Below, one piece after another: positions 56,312 to 64,000 of a stretch of 64,000 nt of DNA. This DNA comes from Stappia taiwanensis (GTDB lineage Bacteria > Pseudomonadota > Alphaproteobacteria > Rhizobiales > Stappiaceae): the NCBI RefSeq assembly GCF_014635285.1, contig NZ_BMCR01000003.1, positions 496,001 through 560,000 on the forward strand, in the 5' to 3' direction. Within the stretch, counting starts at the first letter, position 1; every line of letters begins with the position of its first letter. Position numbers and translations under genes: made by a program. The notes beneath the pieces were generated by a model that was not told the DNA's origin, searched no databases, and saw nothing but the letters and a program-made list of their open reading frames with translations.

Positions 56312-56609
56312 CCGGGCTTTGCCCAGAATGTCGTTCCTGCTCATGGGCATGTCGGCAATTGACATGCGCCATGGCAAGAAAGCAGGTTGTCTTTCTAGGG
56401 GCCAGACTCACAAATGAGGTTGGCATGGCATGGGAAATGGCAAAGCCTTCGCGAGGAAGAGCGTGCGGAGCGGGTTGGTTGCCCGGTCAAACGCGCTGAC
56501 GACGCGAGAGTGAAGCCATTTCCATGTCCTGAAGGATTTGACCGGATTGCACCTGCTCATGCGTCGCGAAAGTCTTGAAAATGAACCACATTTCCTGCGC
56601 TTCCGCTCC

Positions 56610-56623
56610 TTGATCAGAAGCAA
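56610..56623 (+). promoter_or_regulatory. FNR/FixK-like box before usp
   Basis: TTGAT-CAGA-AGCAA matches the TTGAT-N4-ATCAA consensus at 9 of 10 positions. It lies 102 bases before the usp start. Universal stress genes in alphaproteobacteria are often FnrN/FixK targets. Single-site evidence only. Confidence 0.45.
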
Positions 56624-56643
56624 TCCGTCTCAAACCATTTCGA

Positions 56644-56657
56644 GCTCATTTATGAGC
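56644..56657. promoter_or_regulatory. Inverted repeat GCTCAT/ATGAGC before usp
   Basis: Perfect 6-bp arms around TT, 68 bases upstream of the GTG start. It recalls the nadA half sites but with different spacing. Confidence 0.35.
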
Positions 56658-56725
56658 CTGGACCCTAGGGTGCCACGAGGCAACCGGTTCTGGTTGGTTC
56701 GATCATCCCCAAAGGAGGCAGCACA

Positions 56726-57139
56726 GTGTTCAAGACGATTCTGATTCCCGTCGACCTTGCCCATGTGGATGGAATGCAGCGGTCGATAAAGCTCGCGGCA
56801 GATTTTGCACGGCTTTATGACGCCTCGCTTACCCTTGTGGGCGTTACGGCGGGAACGCCGGGTCCAATGGCGCATTCCCCCGAGGAATACAGGGAGAAGC
56901 TCGAAGCTTTCGCTGGCGAGCAGTCCATCAACTTTGCCCTGCCGATCAAGGCAAAGGCGATGCTGGCTCATGATCCGGCAGTGGATCTCGATGACCGCAT
57001 CCGCGCGGCGGCCGAGGAAATCGGCGCGGATCTGATCGTCATGGCCTCGCATGTTCCCGGGTTTGCCGAGCACCTCTTCGCCTCGCGCGCCGGCTATCTG
57101 GCCGCCCATAGCAGCCTGTCCGTCTTCGTGGTGCGATAA
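56726..57139 (+). CDS. Universal stress protein
   Basis: The 137-residue single-domain UspA-fold protein starts MFKTILIPVDLAHVDG. It has a C-terminal region (ADLIVMASHVPGFAEHLFAS) resembling the ATP-binding G-2x-G-9x-G class but without the clear glycines. It probably acts in the cytoplasm in stress or low-oxygen survival. The GTG start follows AAAGGAGG. It is a single gene with possible low-oxygen control. Confidence 0.93.
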   Translation: MFKTILIPVDLAHVDGMQRSIKLAADFARLYDASLTLVGVTAGTPGPMAHSPEEYREKLEAFAGEQSINFALPIKAKAMLAHDPAVDLDDRIRAAAEEIGADLIVMASHVPGFAEHLFASRAGYLAAHSSLSVFVVR

Positions 57140-57157
57140 CCGGCGGCGGTGCCGGCG

Positions 57158-57856
57158 TCAGTCGCCGGCGACGAAATAGTGCATGGTGCCATCCGGGCCG
57201 ATGCCGACCCGGTAGAACAGCCAGGTGCCGGTCGCTTCCATCTCCGCCAAATCGCCGGCGGTGACGATCCGGTACATCTCTACGGTCTGCTCACGGCTCA
57301 GGCGGTCGAGCGGGAAGCGGGCGAAATACGGCCAGATGTACATTTCTTGCGCCGTGCCCTTGTCGACATGCACATAGCCGGCTTCCAGGATCTCGGTCAG
57401 GATCGCGAGCGTCTCAAGGCCCTCGCCATCGCCGGAGGCCGCCTTCAGCGTCTCGACCGGGTCTGCCATCTCGCCGAAGGTCAGGGTCGGCATCAACTCG
57501 TTGCCTTCCAGTACCATGCGCAGCCGCTCAAGATCGCCAGAATAGGCGGCCTCCAGCAGTTGCGCGCGCATCCGTGCCACCGGCTTGGGAAGACCCGCTT
57601 CGCCGTAGTGGACCTCAGGTATGGGCAGGGGTGCGGCGGCGGGGTCCTCCCCGGTGGCCGCGTCAGTGGGCGCGTCCTGCTCGGGCGCGAGGGGCTCCGC
57701 CCCCTGAAGCGCATCGGCGGGAATGGGGCCGCCGGTATCTTCCGGTGGCGAAAGCTGGATGCGCTCGGTGGTGACCGGGGTCGCAGCCTGGGCGATCATC
57801 GAGCCGGTGAGGGCGGTCGCGAGGACAAGGGAAGACGCCAGAAGGTGAGGAGACAT
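57158..57856 (-). CDS. Secreted hypothetical protein
   Basis: The 232-residue protein has a signal peptide (MSPHLLASSLVLATALTGSM, then AQA). A Pro/Ala/Asp-rich linker follows to about residue 85. The C-terminal globular domain (LLEAAYSGDLERLRMVLEGNELMP...) begins like an ankyrin-type helix pair. It ends GPDGTMHYFVAGD. It is probably periplasmic; the function is unknown. It converges on usp 18 bases away. Confidence 0.78.
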   Translation of the reverse strand: MSPHLLASSLVLATALTGSMIAQAATPVTTERIQLSPPEDTGGPIPADALQGAEPLAPEQDAPTDAATGEDPAAAPLPIPEVHYGEAGLPKPVARMRAQLLEAAYSGDLERLRMVLEGNELMPTLTFGEMADPVETLKAASGDGEGLETLAILTEILEAGYVHVDKGTAQEMYIWPYFARFPLDRLSREQTVEMYRIVTAGDLAEMEATGTWLFYRVGIGPDGTMHYFVAGD

Positions 57857-58150
57857 TCAGCAGGTTCCCGAGTTGAGTGGGGAGCGCCAGAAGGCGATAC
57901 GGTGGCCAGGGTGCGCGCGCAAAGGCCGGATCGCGGACGCAAGGCGACCGCACACTAGATCAATGAACGGTGCAGTGAAAGCGCTTGTCGCGCGCATTGA
58001 TCGGGCGAGAGGGGTGGAAGCAGGCGGTGGATGGTTGAGCGGGACCGCGAATTTGGGCTATGGCAAGCGCGGCGTCTCGGCGGTGGTTCACCCATCGAGG
58101 AAACGCGGGGCAAAGGGTGAGGAACAGAGCGATATGACATCAGGAAGCGA

Positions 58151-58789
58151 GTGAGTTTGTTCGATCCGTTTTTCTTCCTGATCGGCGGGGCCATCGGCGT
58201 CGCCACCAGCGCGCCCGTCGGGCCGGTCAACATCGCGGCAATCCAGCGGGCGCTGCGCTACGGTTTCCTGCCCGGGGTGCTGGCGGGGCTCGGGGCGGTG
58301 CTGGCCGACGGCCTTTATGCCAGCTTCGCCGCCTTCGGCATTACCTCCGTTTCCGACTTCGTCGCCCGGCATAGTGCGCTCATCCAGACCGCAGGCGGCC
58401 TGTTGGTGATCCTGTTCGGTGTCCAGGTGCTGGTTGCGCGGCCGCATATGGAGGCGGAAAACGGTGGTGCGAGCGGGCTGTTGTCCGGGCTGGCCGCCGG
58501 CTTTGCCATCACCGTCACCAACCCTGGCGTGGTGCTCGGTTTTCTGGCGATCTTCGGCAGTCTGGGGAAATGGGCACCGGCCCCGGGGGACTATGCGGCG
58601 GCGGCCGCGATGGTCGTGGGGGTCGTTGTCGGTGCGTTGCTCTGGTGGGTGTTCCTGGCCGCCACCGTGTCCAGCCTGCGGGCGCGGTTGACCGACGAAT
58701 GGCTCGCCTGGATCAACCGGACTTCCGGTGGGCTGCTGATCCTGTTCGGTCTTGGGCTGTTCATCCACCTCTTTCTGGAAACAGCCTGA
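58151..58789 (+). CDS. LysE-family exporter
   Basis: The 212-residue membrane protein has about six helices. It has the LysE/RhtB start GGAIGVATSAPVGPVNIAAIQRAL and the mid-protein ITVTNPGVVLGFLAIFG. It exports amino acids or related compounds; the substrate is unknown. The GTG start follows AGGAAG. Confidence 0.92.
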   Translation: MSLFDPFFFLIGGAIGVATSAPVGPVNIAAIQRALRYGFLPGVLAGLGAVLADGLYASFAAFGITSVSDFVARHSALIQTAGGLLVILFGVQVLVARPHMEAENGGASGLLSGLAAGFAITVTNPGVVLGFLAIFGSLGKWAPAPGDYAAAAAMVVGVVVGALLWWVFLAATVSSLRARLTDEWLAWINRTSGGLLILFGLGLFIHLFLETA

Positions 58790-58849
58790 CGGGGCGGTGA
58801 CGGACGCGGGCGGGCCGCCCGTGGGCGGCGCCCGGCGCCCGGCACGGGA

Positions 58850-59122
58850 TCAGTGCAGCGGGCGGTGCAGGGTGTAGTCGCCGCGCCGGACCCGCTCGGG
58901 AAACTCCTCCGCAAGGGCGGCCACAGCCTCTTCGCCAAAGCTGGCGACCAGATCGGCAAAGGCGGTGAACAGCGCCGCATGGGAAACCGCTGCCGGGTCG
59001 ATGCCATCGGCGATGGCTTCGGCGAAGGCCTCATCGATATAGCCGAGCGCCATTTGGCGGATGTCCTGGTCGGAGACCATCTGCTCGTCGTGGTCGATGT
59101 CGTTGAGTTCGGTATCTCGCAT
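58850..59122 (-). CDS. Hypothetical acidic protein
   Basis: The 90-residue, acidic, all-helical protein begins MRDTELNDIDHDEQMV and ends YTLHRPLH. No domain is recognised. It is coding in character and lies alone on the minus strand. A CtrA-like site (TTAACCAT, in the repeat at 59251-59265) lies about 130 bases upstream. Confidence 0.7.
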   Translation of the reverse strand: MRDTELNDIDHDEQMVSDQDIRQMALGYIDEAFAEAIADGIDPAAVSHAALFTAFADLVASFGEEAVAALAEEFPERVRRGDYTLHRPLH

Positions 59123-59250
59123 CGCGATGCCGCCTTCGGTCCGGTGTTGGGGCCGTTCTGGCCCGTGAGTCGTGTCTGACCTAGGCGTAGCACGGGCCGG
59201 CGAGTCGCCAAACGGATCGTAAACGAAACCTTAATTTCCCCCGGGAATTC

Positions 59251-59265
59251 TAACCAATATGGTTA
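59251..59265. promoter_or_regulatory. CtrA-like site with dyad symmetry
   Basis: TAACCA-ATA-TGGTTA; read on the minus strand, with the next bases, it contains TTAACCAT. That equals the half-site form of CtrA boxes in alphaproteobacteria. It lies in front of the 90-residue gene. Confidence 0.35.
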
Positions 59266-59302
59266 ACAGGCCACAGTCCGGAGGTGGGAAGGGGCACAAG
59301 GC

Positions 59303-59725
59303 TCAGCGATTGTAGCGGGTGGTGACCGTGCGCACGAGCGCGCTGCCTTCCTCGATATAGCGGGCGAGGGCCACTTCTGCGGCCGGTGTGCAGCGGCGAT
59401 AGACGGAGGAAAAACCGCGATAGCCCTGGTTGAAGCGCTCGATGAACCGCCGCTCGCGGTTCGTGTCCCGGGTTTCCGCATCGAGTAGGGCGCGCATCTG
59501 GTCGCGCCACAGGGTGCCGTCGGTGGCGCCGCAGAGCGGACGCAGATAGTGCAGGGCGCCGAGGATTTCCGAAAGACGCATCAGGTCCGCTTCATAGGGC
59601 GGGTCTTCCGCCGCCGGTTGGGCGCTGACTGATGGGGCAAGAACGAGCGGCGCAAGCACGAGCGCGGCGGCCAGGGACGCGGTGAGAAGGCGCAAGGGCG
59701 CGAAGGGGCGAGAACTGCGCGGCAT
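59303..59725 (-). CDS. TIGR02301-family secreted protein
   Basis: The 140-residue protein has an N-terminal signal peptide (PLRLLTASLAAALVLAPLVLA, then VSA). A domain with LSEILGALHYLRPLC, MRALLDAE and the final YRRCTPAAEVALARYIEEGSALV matches TIGR02301, a conserved hypothetical of Hyphomicrobiales (from memory). The two cysteines may form a disulfide. The function is unknown. An in-frame upstream extension overlaps the Nudix gene and was rejected. Confidence 0.82.
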   Translation of the reverse strand: MPRSSRPFAPLRLLTASLAAALVLAPLVLAPSVSAQPAAEDPPYEADLMRLSEILGALHYLRPLCGATDGTLWRDQMRALLDAETRDTNRERRFIERFNQGYRGFSSVYRRCTPAAEVALARYIEEGSALVRTVTTRYNR

Positions 59726-59817
59726 GGGGCGAAGATGCGTCGGTTGGCGCGGCAAGGCAAGGGGCGGGGCGGCTTGTGCCCGGATGATGTGGCGGTCGCC
59801 GGAACCGCTGTCGCCGA

Positions 59818-60246
59818 TCAGCGGGGCATCAGCCACCGGATGCGTGCGGCGGTGCCCGGCGTCATCGGCAAACGTTCCAGGGCGTCGAGGCTGATCCAGC
59901 GGGCATCGGCGGCATCGTCGCCGGCCAGAAGCCGCCCCGTCGGCTGCCACGCGCGAAACACGGCAATCACGAAATGAAGGCCGGCAAGCGAGGACCCCGC
60001 CTCGTTCTGCACGGGCGGCGGCAAGAGTTCGACCAGATCGGCGGGCGCGGTTTCAAGGGTCGCGGACAGCCCGGTTTCCTCGCGCAGCTCGCGCAAGGCG
60101 GCATCGGCGAGCGATTCGCCGAAATCGACACTGCCGCCGGGCAGGCTCCAGTGGCCGTGATAGGGCGGCTTGCCGCGCTGGACGAGCACGACCCGGTTCT
60201 GGTCATGGCACAGCACGCTGACGCCAAGCTGAGGGCGAAGGATCAT
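59818..60246 (-). CDS. Nudix hydrolase
   Basis: The 142-residue protein has the complete Nudix box GGSVDFGESLADAALRELREETGL, with the metal-binding REETG core. It hydrolyses a nucleoside diphosphate derivative (ADP-ribose, ADP-sugar or modified NTP); which one is unknown. The start MILRPQLGVSVLCHD fits family length. It is upstream of the TIGR02301 gene on the same strand. Confidence 0.93.
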   Translation of the reverse strand: MILRPQLGVSVLCHDQNRVVLVQRGKPPYHGHWSLPGGSVDFGESLADAALRELREETGLSATLETAPADLVELLPPPVQNEAGSSLAGLHFVIAVFRAWQPTGRLLAGDDAADARWISLDALERLPMTPGTAARIRWLMPR

Positions 60247-60286
60247 GGAACCCGACAAATCATGCCGTGCGCTTCGGGGCAAGCGA

Positions 60287-60793
60287 TCAGGCGAACAGGG
60301 CGTCAATCGCGTCCTGCGCTTCCGTATCCTCGGTGCCATCGGGGATTGCCTCGCCGTGAATGATGGCGCTGGCGCTGGCGATCAGCGGCCGCACCTCTTC
60401 CACGGTCTCATGCGCCACCTGCTCGGCGATCAGGCGCACGTCCTCCGCCGATCGCAACCGACCCTGCTTCTCGCACACGGCGGTATCGAGGGTGGCGACC
60501 ACATCGCGCAAGGCGCGGCGCACCGGCACCGGCGCGGCGCGAAACGCCTCGATGGCCAGATGCTTCTCGGCGAAGTTGGAGGCCTCGAAATGCGCTTCAT
60601 AGCTGAGCGGCTGCCATTCCAGCACATCCTCGGCACATTCGGGCATGTCCGGCAGCATTTCCAGGAGCATCACCACTTCGTTGAAGTGGTTGAGGTAGTC
60701 GGTGGCAAGGCCGGTGCGAGGGTTGATATTGGCGGCGGTGAGACGCTCCGCCGTCAACATGCCTTCTCCCAATGTGGAACACGCCTGATCCAT
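60287..60793 (-). CDS. Hypothetical protein, conserved-looking
   Basis: The 168-residue protein has no recognised domain. Features are NINPRTGLATDYLNHFNEVVMLLEMLPDMP near the N-terminus and a helical acidic C-terminal half ending DAIDALFA. The first part has the flavour of enzymes or regulators with clustered hydrophobics, but no signature. The start MDQACSTLGEG follows AGAGG; in-frame ATGs 2 and 8 codons upstream are alternatives. It is upstream of the Nudix gene. Confidence 0.72.
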   Translation of the reverse strand: MDQACSTLGEGMLTAERLTAANINPRTGLATDYLNHFNEVVMLLEMLPDMPECAEDVLEWQPLSYEAHFEASNFAEKHLAIEAFRAAPVPVRRALRDVVATLDTAVCEKQGRLRSAEDVRLIAEQVAHETVEEVRPLIASASAIIHGEAIPDGTEDTEAQDAIDALFA

Positions 60794-60919
60794 TGCCATG
60801 CCTCTTGGAATTTCCATCCCTGTCAGTTTAGCTGAGGTACGGTTTCGAATTGGCTAACCGGATGTCAAAACGGGGAAATCCGTTGCGGCAACCTGTGGTG
60901 TGGCTGCGGAGTGGGTGCA

Positions 60920-61693
60920 ATGTGTGGACGCTATAGCCTGACGGCGACGCCGGAAGAGGTGCGGGCATTCTTCGAGTTTGTCGAGAAGCCGTGGTTTCCG
61001 CCGCGCTACAACATCGCGCCGACCCAGCCGATTGCCACCGTGCGCTTCGCCCATGGGGCGCGGCATTTCGCGCTGGTGCGCTGGGGGCTGGTTCCCGGCT
61101 GGGTCAAGGATCCGGCCAGTTTCTCGCTGCTCTTGAACGCCCGGGCGGAAACGGCGGCGGAAAAGCCCTCCTTTCGGGCGGCCATGCGCCATCGCCGCTG
61201 CCTGATACCGGCCAGCGGCTTTTACGAATGGCACCGGCCGGATGCAGGGCCGAAGCAGCCCTACTGGATTCGCCCGAAGGCGGGCGGGATGGTCGCCTTT
61301 GCCGGGCTTTACGAGGAGTGGTGCGACCCGGACGGCGGCGAGATCGAGACCGGCGCGATCCTGACGGTTTCCTCAAACGCATCCATTGCGCCGATCCATC
61401 ACCGGATGCCGGCGGTGATCGCCAAAGAGGATTTCGCAAGCTGGCTCGATGTGGGCGGTGTCTCGGTACGCGAGGCGCAGGCGCTGTTGAAGCCGGCACC
61501 GGAGAGCCTGTTCGAGGCGGTGCCGGTCGCCACCCGGATCAACAGCGCCCGCGATGACGATCCGGGGCTGCAAGAGGCGGTTGACCCGGTGGTGGCGACG
61601 CCGGAGGAAAAGCCGCGCGAGACGGGCGGCAAAAAAGGAAAGGGCGCGGCCAGGTCTCCCGCCGCGCCCTCTTCGCAACTCGATTTGTTCTGA
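60920..61693 (+). CDS. SRAP-family protein (YedK/HMCES) with terminal QLDLF
   Basis: The 257-residue protein crosslinks abasic sites in single-stranded DNA and protects them. The catalytic Cys2 follows Met1 (MCGRYSLT). The other active-site residues are present: N73 (LLNARAET), E103 (GFYEW) and a histidine near 160 (APIHHRMP). A basic linker leads to the C-terminus SSQLDLF. That end is a good beta-clamp (DnaN) binding pentapeptide, placed like the PCNA box at the end of human HMCES. The start is fixed by the need for Cys at position 2. Confidence 0.92.
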   Translation: MCGRYSLTATPEEVRAFFEFVEKPWFPPRYNIAPTQPIATVRFAHGARHFALVRWGLVPGWVKDPASFSLLLNARAETAAEKPSFRAAMRHRRCLIPASGFYEWHRPDAGPKQPYWIRPKAGGMVAFAGLYEEWCDPDGGEIETGAILTVSSNASIAPIHHRMPAVIAKEDFASWLDVGGVSVREAQALLKPAPESLFEAVPVATRINSARDDDPGLQEAVDPVVATPEEKPRETGGKKGKGAARSPAAPSSQLDLF

Positions 61694-61718
61694 TAGGCGG
61701 AACGCGCTCCCGCCCGGA

Positions 61719-63821
61719 TCAGCCGGCGATCTTCGAGAAATCCGCCACCGTGCGGGTCGCCTCGCGGATTTCGGCAAGCAGCCGCAGCCGGTTAAGGCGC
61801 AGCTCCGGGTCATCGGCATTGACCAGAATATCGTCGAAGAACCGGTCGACCGGGCCGCGCAAACCGGCCAGCGCCGTCATCGCCCCGGCGAAATCCTCCT
61901 GGCCGAGCGCTTCGCGCATCGCCGCCCGGGCCGTGTCGATGGCCGCCGCCAGGGCGATTTCCGCCGGTTCGACCAGATGGTCGGCATGGGGCGCGCCCTC
62001 GATGGCCGCGCCGTCCTTCTTTTCTTCCGCGCGCAGGATGTTGGCCGCGCGCTTGGTGCCGGCCAGAAGGTTGGCGCCATCGTCGGTGGCGAGGAAGGCG
62101 CCCAGCGCCTCGACCCGGCGGACGATCATGAGAAGGTCGTCCTGACCGCCGAGCGCGAACACCGCGTCGATCAGGTCATGGCGCGCGCCCTCGTCCTTCA
62201 GATGCACCTTCAGCCGGTCGGCGAAGAAGGCGAGAAGATCGGCGTAGAGCGCATCGGCTTGCGGGGTGCCCGGTTCGCCGGCGGCCGAAAGGTGCGGGGT
62301 CGTGGCCGTCCGCAGCCAATCGGTGAGTTTGAGCCGCAGGGCGTTCTCAAGAACGATGCGGATCACGCCAAGAGCGGCGCGGCGCAGGGCGTAAGGGTCC
62401 TTGGAGCCGGTCGGCTTCTCGTCGATGGCCCAGAACCCGGTGAGGAGATCGAGCTTGTCGGCAAGCGCAACCGCGATGGCGACCGGATCGGTGGGCACAG
62501 CATCGGAGGGGCCCTGCGGCTTGTAATGGTCCTCGATGGCAATGGCGACGGAGGCATCCTCACCCTGCATCTGCGCATAGGTGCGGCCGATCTGGCCCTG
62601 TAGTTCGGGGAATTCATAGACCATCTGCGTCGGCAGATCCGCCTTGGCCAGATGCGCCGCGCGCACGGCCTTGTCCGGATCGGCGCCAACCAGCGGCGCC
62701 AGCTCCCGGGAAAGCGCCTCAAGCCGCTTCACCCGCGCGCCCTGCGTGCCGAGCTTTTCGTGGAAGACGACGCTGTCGAGCTTCGGCAGGCGGCTTTCCA
62801 GCGGTGCCTTCAGGTCCGTGTCCCAGAAGAAGCGGGCATCGGAAAGCCGCGCCCGGATCACCTTCTCGTTGCCGGCGATGACGGTCTTGCCGCCATCCGC
62901 AGCCTCGATGTTGGAGACGGCGACGAAGCGGTTGGAGAGCTTGCCGGTCGCCGGATCGCGCAAGACGAAGCATTTCTGGTTGGCGCGGATGGTCAGGCGG
63001 ATCACTTCGTCCGGCAGCTCAAGGAACGCTTCCTCGAAGCTGCCGACCAGCACCACCGGCCATTCGACGAGACCGGCGACCTCTTCCAACAGCCCCTCGT
63101 CCTCGACCAGTTCCAGCCCCAGCGCCATGGCCCGGTTGCGGGCGTCATGGGCGATGATGTCCTTGCGCCGGTCGGCATCGAGCACGACCTTGGCCTTGTC
63201 CAGCTTGTCGGCGTAATCCTCCAGCCGGCGCACCTCGAAGGCGTCCGGGGCAAGGAAGCGGTGGCCGCGTGTCACGTTGCCGGAACGGATGCCGTCGACC
63301 TCGAAGGGCACGACCTCCGGCTCCTCGGTCTCCGGACCGAAGGTCGCGACGATGGAATGCAGCGGGCGCACATAGCGCATGGTGCCTGTGCCCCAGCGCA
63401 TGGACTTCGGCCAGGGGAAGTTGCGGATGATCTCCGGCATCGCCTCGGCGATGATCTCCTCGCTCGGCCGTCCGGGGCGCTCGATCACGGCGACGTAGAA
63501 GTCGCCCTTCTTCGGGTCGGAGGCGACCTCCGCCTGATCGAGGCTCTCCAGTCCGGCACCGCGCAGGAAGCCGGCGACCGCCTTTTCCGGCGCGCCGACG
63601 CGCGGTCCCTTGCGCTCTTCCCGGGTCGGATTCGATCCGGCGGGAAGGCCTGCCACATGCAGCGCCAGCCGGCGCGGGGTGGAGAATGCCTTGGCGCCCT
63701 CATAGGTGAGGCCGGCCTCCACGAGGGCATCGGTGACATGCGACTTCAGGACTTCCGCCGCGCGGCGTTGCATCCGGGCGGGAATTTCCTCGCTGAACAG
63801 CTCCAGGAGAAGATCAGGCAT
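61719..63821 (-). CDS. glyS: Glycyl-tRNA synthetase beta subunit
   Basis: The 700-residue beta subunit of the alpha2beta2 enzyme starts [18 protein letters not shown], the family N-terminus. It has the motifs [12 protein letters not shown] and [14 protein letters not shown], and C-terminal HD-like and anticodon-binding parts. The catalytic alpha subunit GlyQ is not in the window but is expected further upstream. The last 179 bases of the window hold its upstream region, with no gene I can support. Convergent with the SRAP gene. Confidence 0.97.
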   Translation of the reverse strand: MPDLLLELFSEEIPARMQRRAAEVLKSHVTDALVEAGLTYEGAKAFSTPRRLALHVAGLPAGSNPTREERKGPRVGAPEKAVAGFLRGAGLESLDQAEVASDPKKGDFYVAVIERPGRPSEEIIAEAMPEIIRNFPWPKSMRWGTGTMRYVRPLHSIVATFGPETEEPEVVPFEVDGIRSGNVTRGHRFLAPDAFEVRRLEDYADKLDKAKVVLDADRRKDIIAHDARNRAMALGLELVEDEGLLEEVAGLVEWPVVLVGSFEEAFLELPDEVIRLTIRANQKCFVLRDPATGKLSNRFVAVSNIEAADGGKTVIAGNEKVIRARLSDARFFWDTDLKAPLESRLPKLDSVVFHEKLGTQGARVKRLEALSRELAPLVGADPDKAVRAAHLAKADLPTQMVYEFPELQGQIGRTYAQMQGEDASVAIAIEDHYKPQGPSDAVPTDPVAIAVALADKLDLLTGFWAIDEKPTGSKDPYALRRAALGVIRIVLENALRLKLTDWLRTATTPHLSAAGEPGTPQADALYADLLAFFADRLKVHLKDEGARHDLIDAVFALGGQDDLLMIVRRVEALGAFLATDDGANLLAGTKRAANILRAEEKKDGAAIEGAPHADHLVEPAEIALAAAIDTARAAMREALGQEDFAGAMTALAGLRGPVDRFFDDILVNADDPELRLNRLRLLAEIREATRTVADFSKIAG

Positions 63822-64000
63822 CGGGGGCGTCTCGAACGGTTGGGTGAGGGACGCGCGGGCGGGCGCGGCGGATCACGGATGGCGCATCCGGCACGGCAAC
63901 GGCAATCGCCGCTTCGGATGCTGTCCCGCGTCCGTTACCAAGGCGGGGGGGAAAAGTCACCCCCGCTTGGGGCCGCCCGGGCTCAAAGGGTGAGAAAAAG

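Larger units (their letters stand above)
56312..56725. other. Intergenic region upstream of the universal stress gene
   Basis: These 414 bases have lower GC than the neighbours and no convincing gene. They contain an FNR/FixK-like box (56610-56623) and the inverted repeat GCTCAT-TT-ATGAGC (56644-56657) upstream of the stress-protein start. Confidence 0.5.

Noticed and set aside
63822-64000. Possible end of another minus-strand gene (TGA at about 63983-63985) upstream of glyS
   Set aside because: Only a few codons are visible, so it could be chance. No gene was called.

Overview
The window is a continuous stretch of GC-rich (about two thirds GC) chromosome from an alphaproteobacterium, most likely of the order Hyphomicrobiales (Rhizobiales). 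The evidence is a CcrM-type GANTC methyltransferase, a mutY / DUF721 / dsbA / smc cluster, an ATP synthase Fo operon (atpI-B-E-F'-F) separated from F1, a NadQ-type NAD regulator, and a TIGR02301 protein. A Stappiaceae-like genus would fit, but that is only an inference. It is a core-genome region: no transposase, integrase, CRISPR array, rRNA or tRNA was seen.

Layout. 1-6.5 kb: end of an unknown protein, a tandem glycine riboswitch, then the glycine cleavage operon gcvT-gcvH-osmC-gcvPA-[foreign gene]-gcvPB. 6.6-9.7 kb: ccrM and AMP nucleosidase, divergent. 9.7-16.6 kb: 2OG-Fe(II) oxygenase, mutY, DciA-like DUF721 protein, Tat-exported DsbA, smc. 16.7-19.5 kb: Fo ATP synthase operon with a clear sigma70-type promoter and a terminator. 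19.6-22 kb: YjaB-like acetyltransferase, rnhB, PA0069-type radical SAM protein. 22.1-26.6 kb: AraC regulator facing a cupin/flavin-monooxygenase pair, then a Tat-exported metallo-hydrolase. 26.7-34 kb: moaB, a ceramidase-superfamily membrane protein, malic enzyme maeB, 1-Cys peroxiredoxin, flavodoxin-like protein, ETF-ubiquinone oxidoreductase. 34.1-37.6 kb: uracil-DNA glycosylase, S49 peptidase, small membrane protein, MFS transporter. 38-41.8 kb: nadA-nadB-nadC. 41.8-47 kb: LysR regulator facing CoA-transferase and acyl-CoA dehydrogenase genes, then a degenerate EAL-CBS-GGDEF protein. 47.3-51.6 kb: cell-wall hydrolase, RluA-type pseudouridine synthase, thioesterase/MarR pair. 50.6-53.8 kb: a minus-strand run ygfZ, HD hydrolase, tyrosine phosphatase, nadQ-like regulator. 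53.9-64 kb: unknown proteins, L,D-transpeptidase, universal stress protein, LysE exporter, Nudix hydrolase, SRAP (YedK/HMCES) protein, glyS.

How parts work together. Glycine sensed by the riboswitch should control glycine cleavage. The NadQ-like repressor and a 15-bp perfect palindrome before nadA suggest a local NAD regulatory circuit. Several genes serve DNA maintenance (ccrM, mutY, smc, dciA-like, rnhB, udg, SRAP); two proteins, SRAP and the PA0069 radical SAM protein, end in a beta-clamp-like QLxLF pentapeptide.

The most unusual object is a 483-bp, low-GC gene unit set exactly between gcvPA and gcvPB. It is flanked by a 9-bp direct repeat (GAGGTGCTG) that carries the Shine-Dalgarno sequence. 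Removing one repeat unit restores an ATGA overlap between gcvPA and gcvPB.
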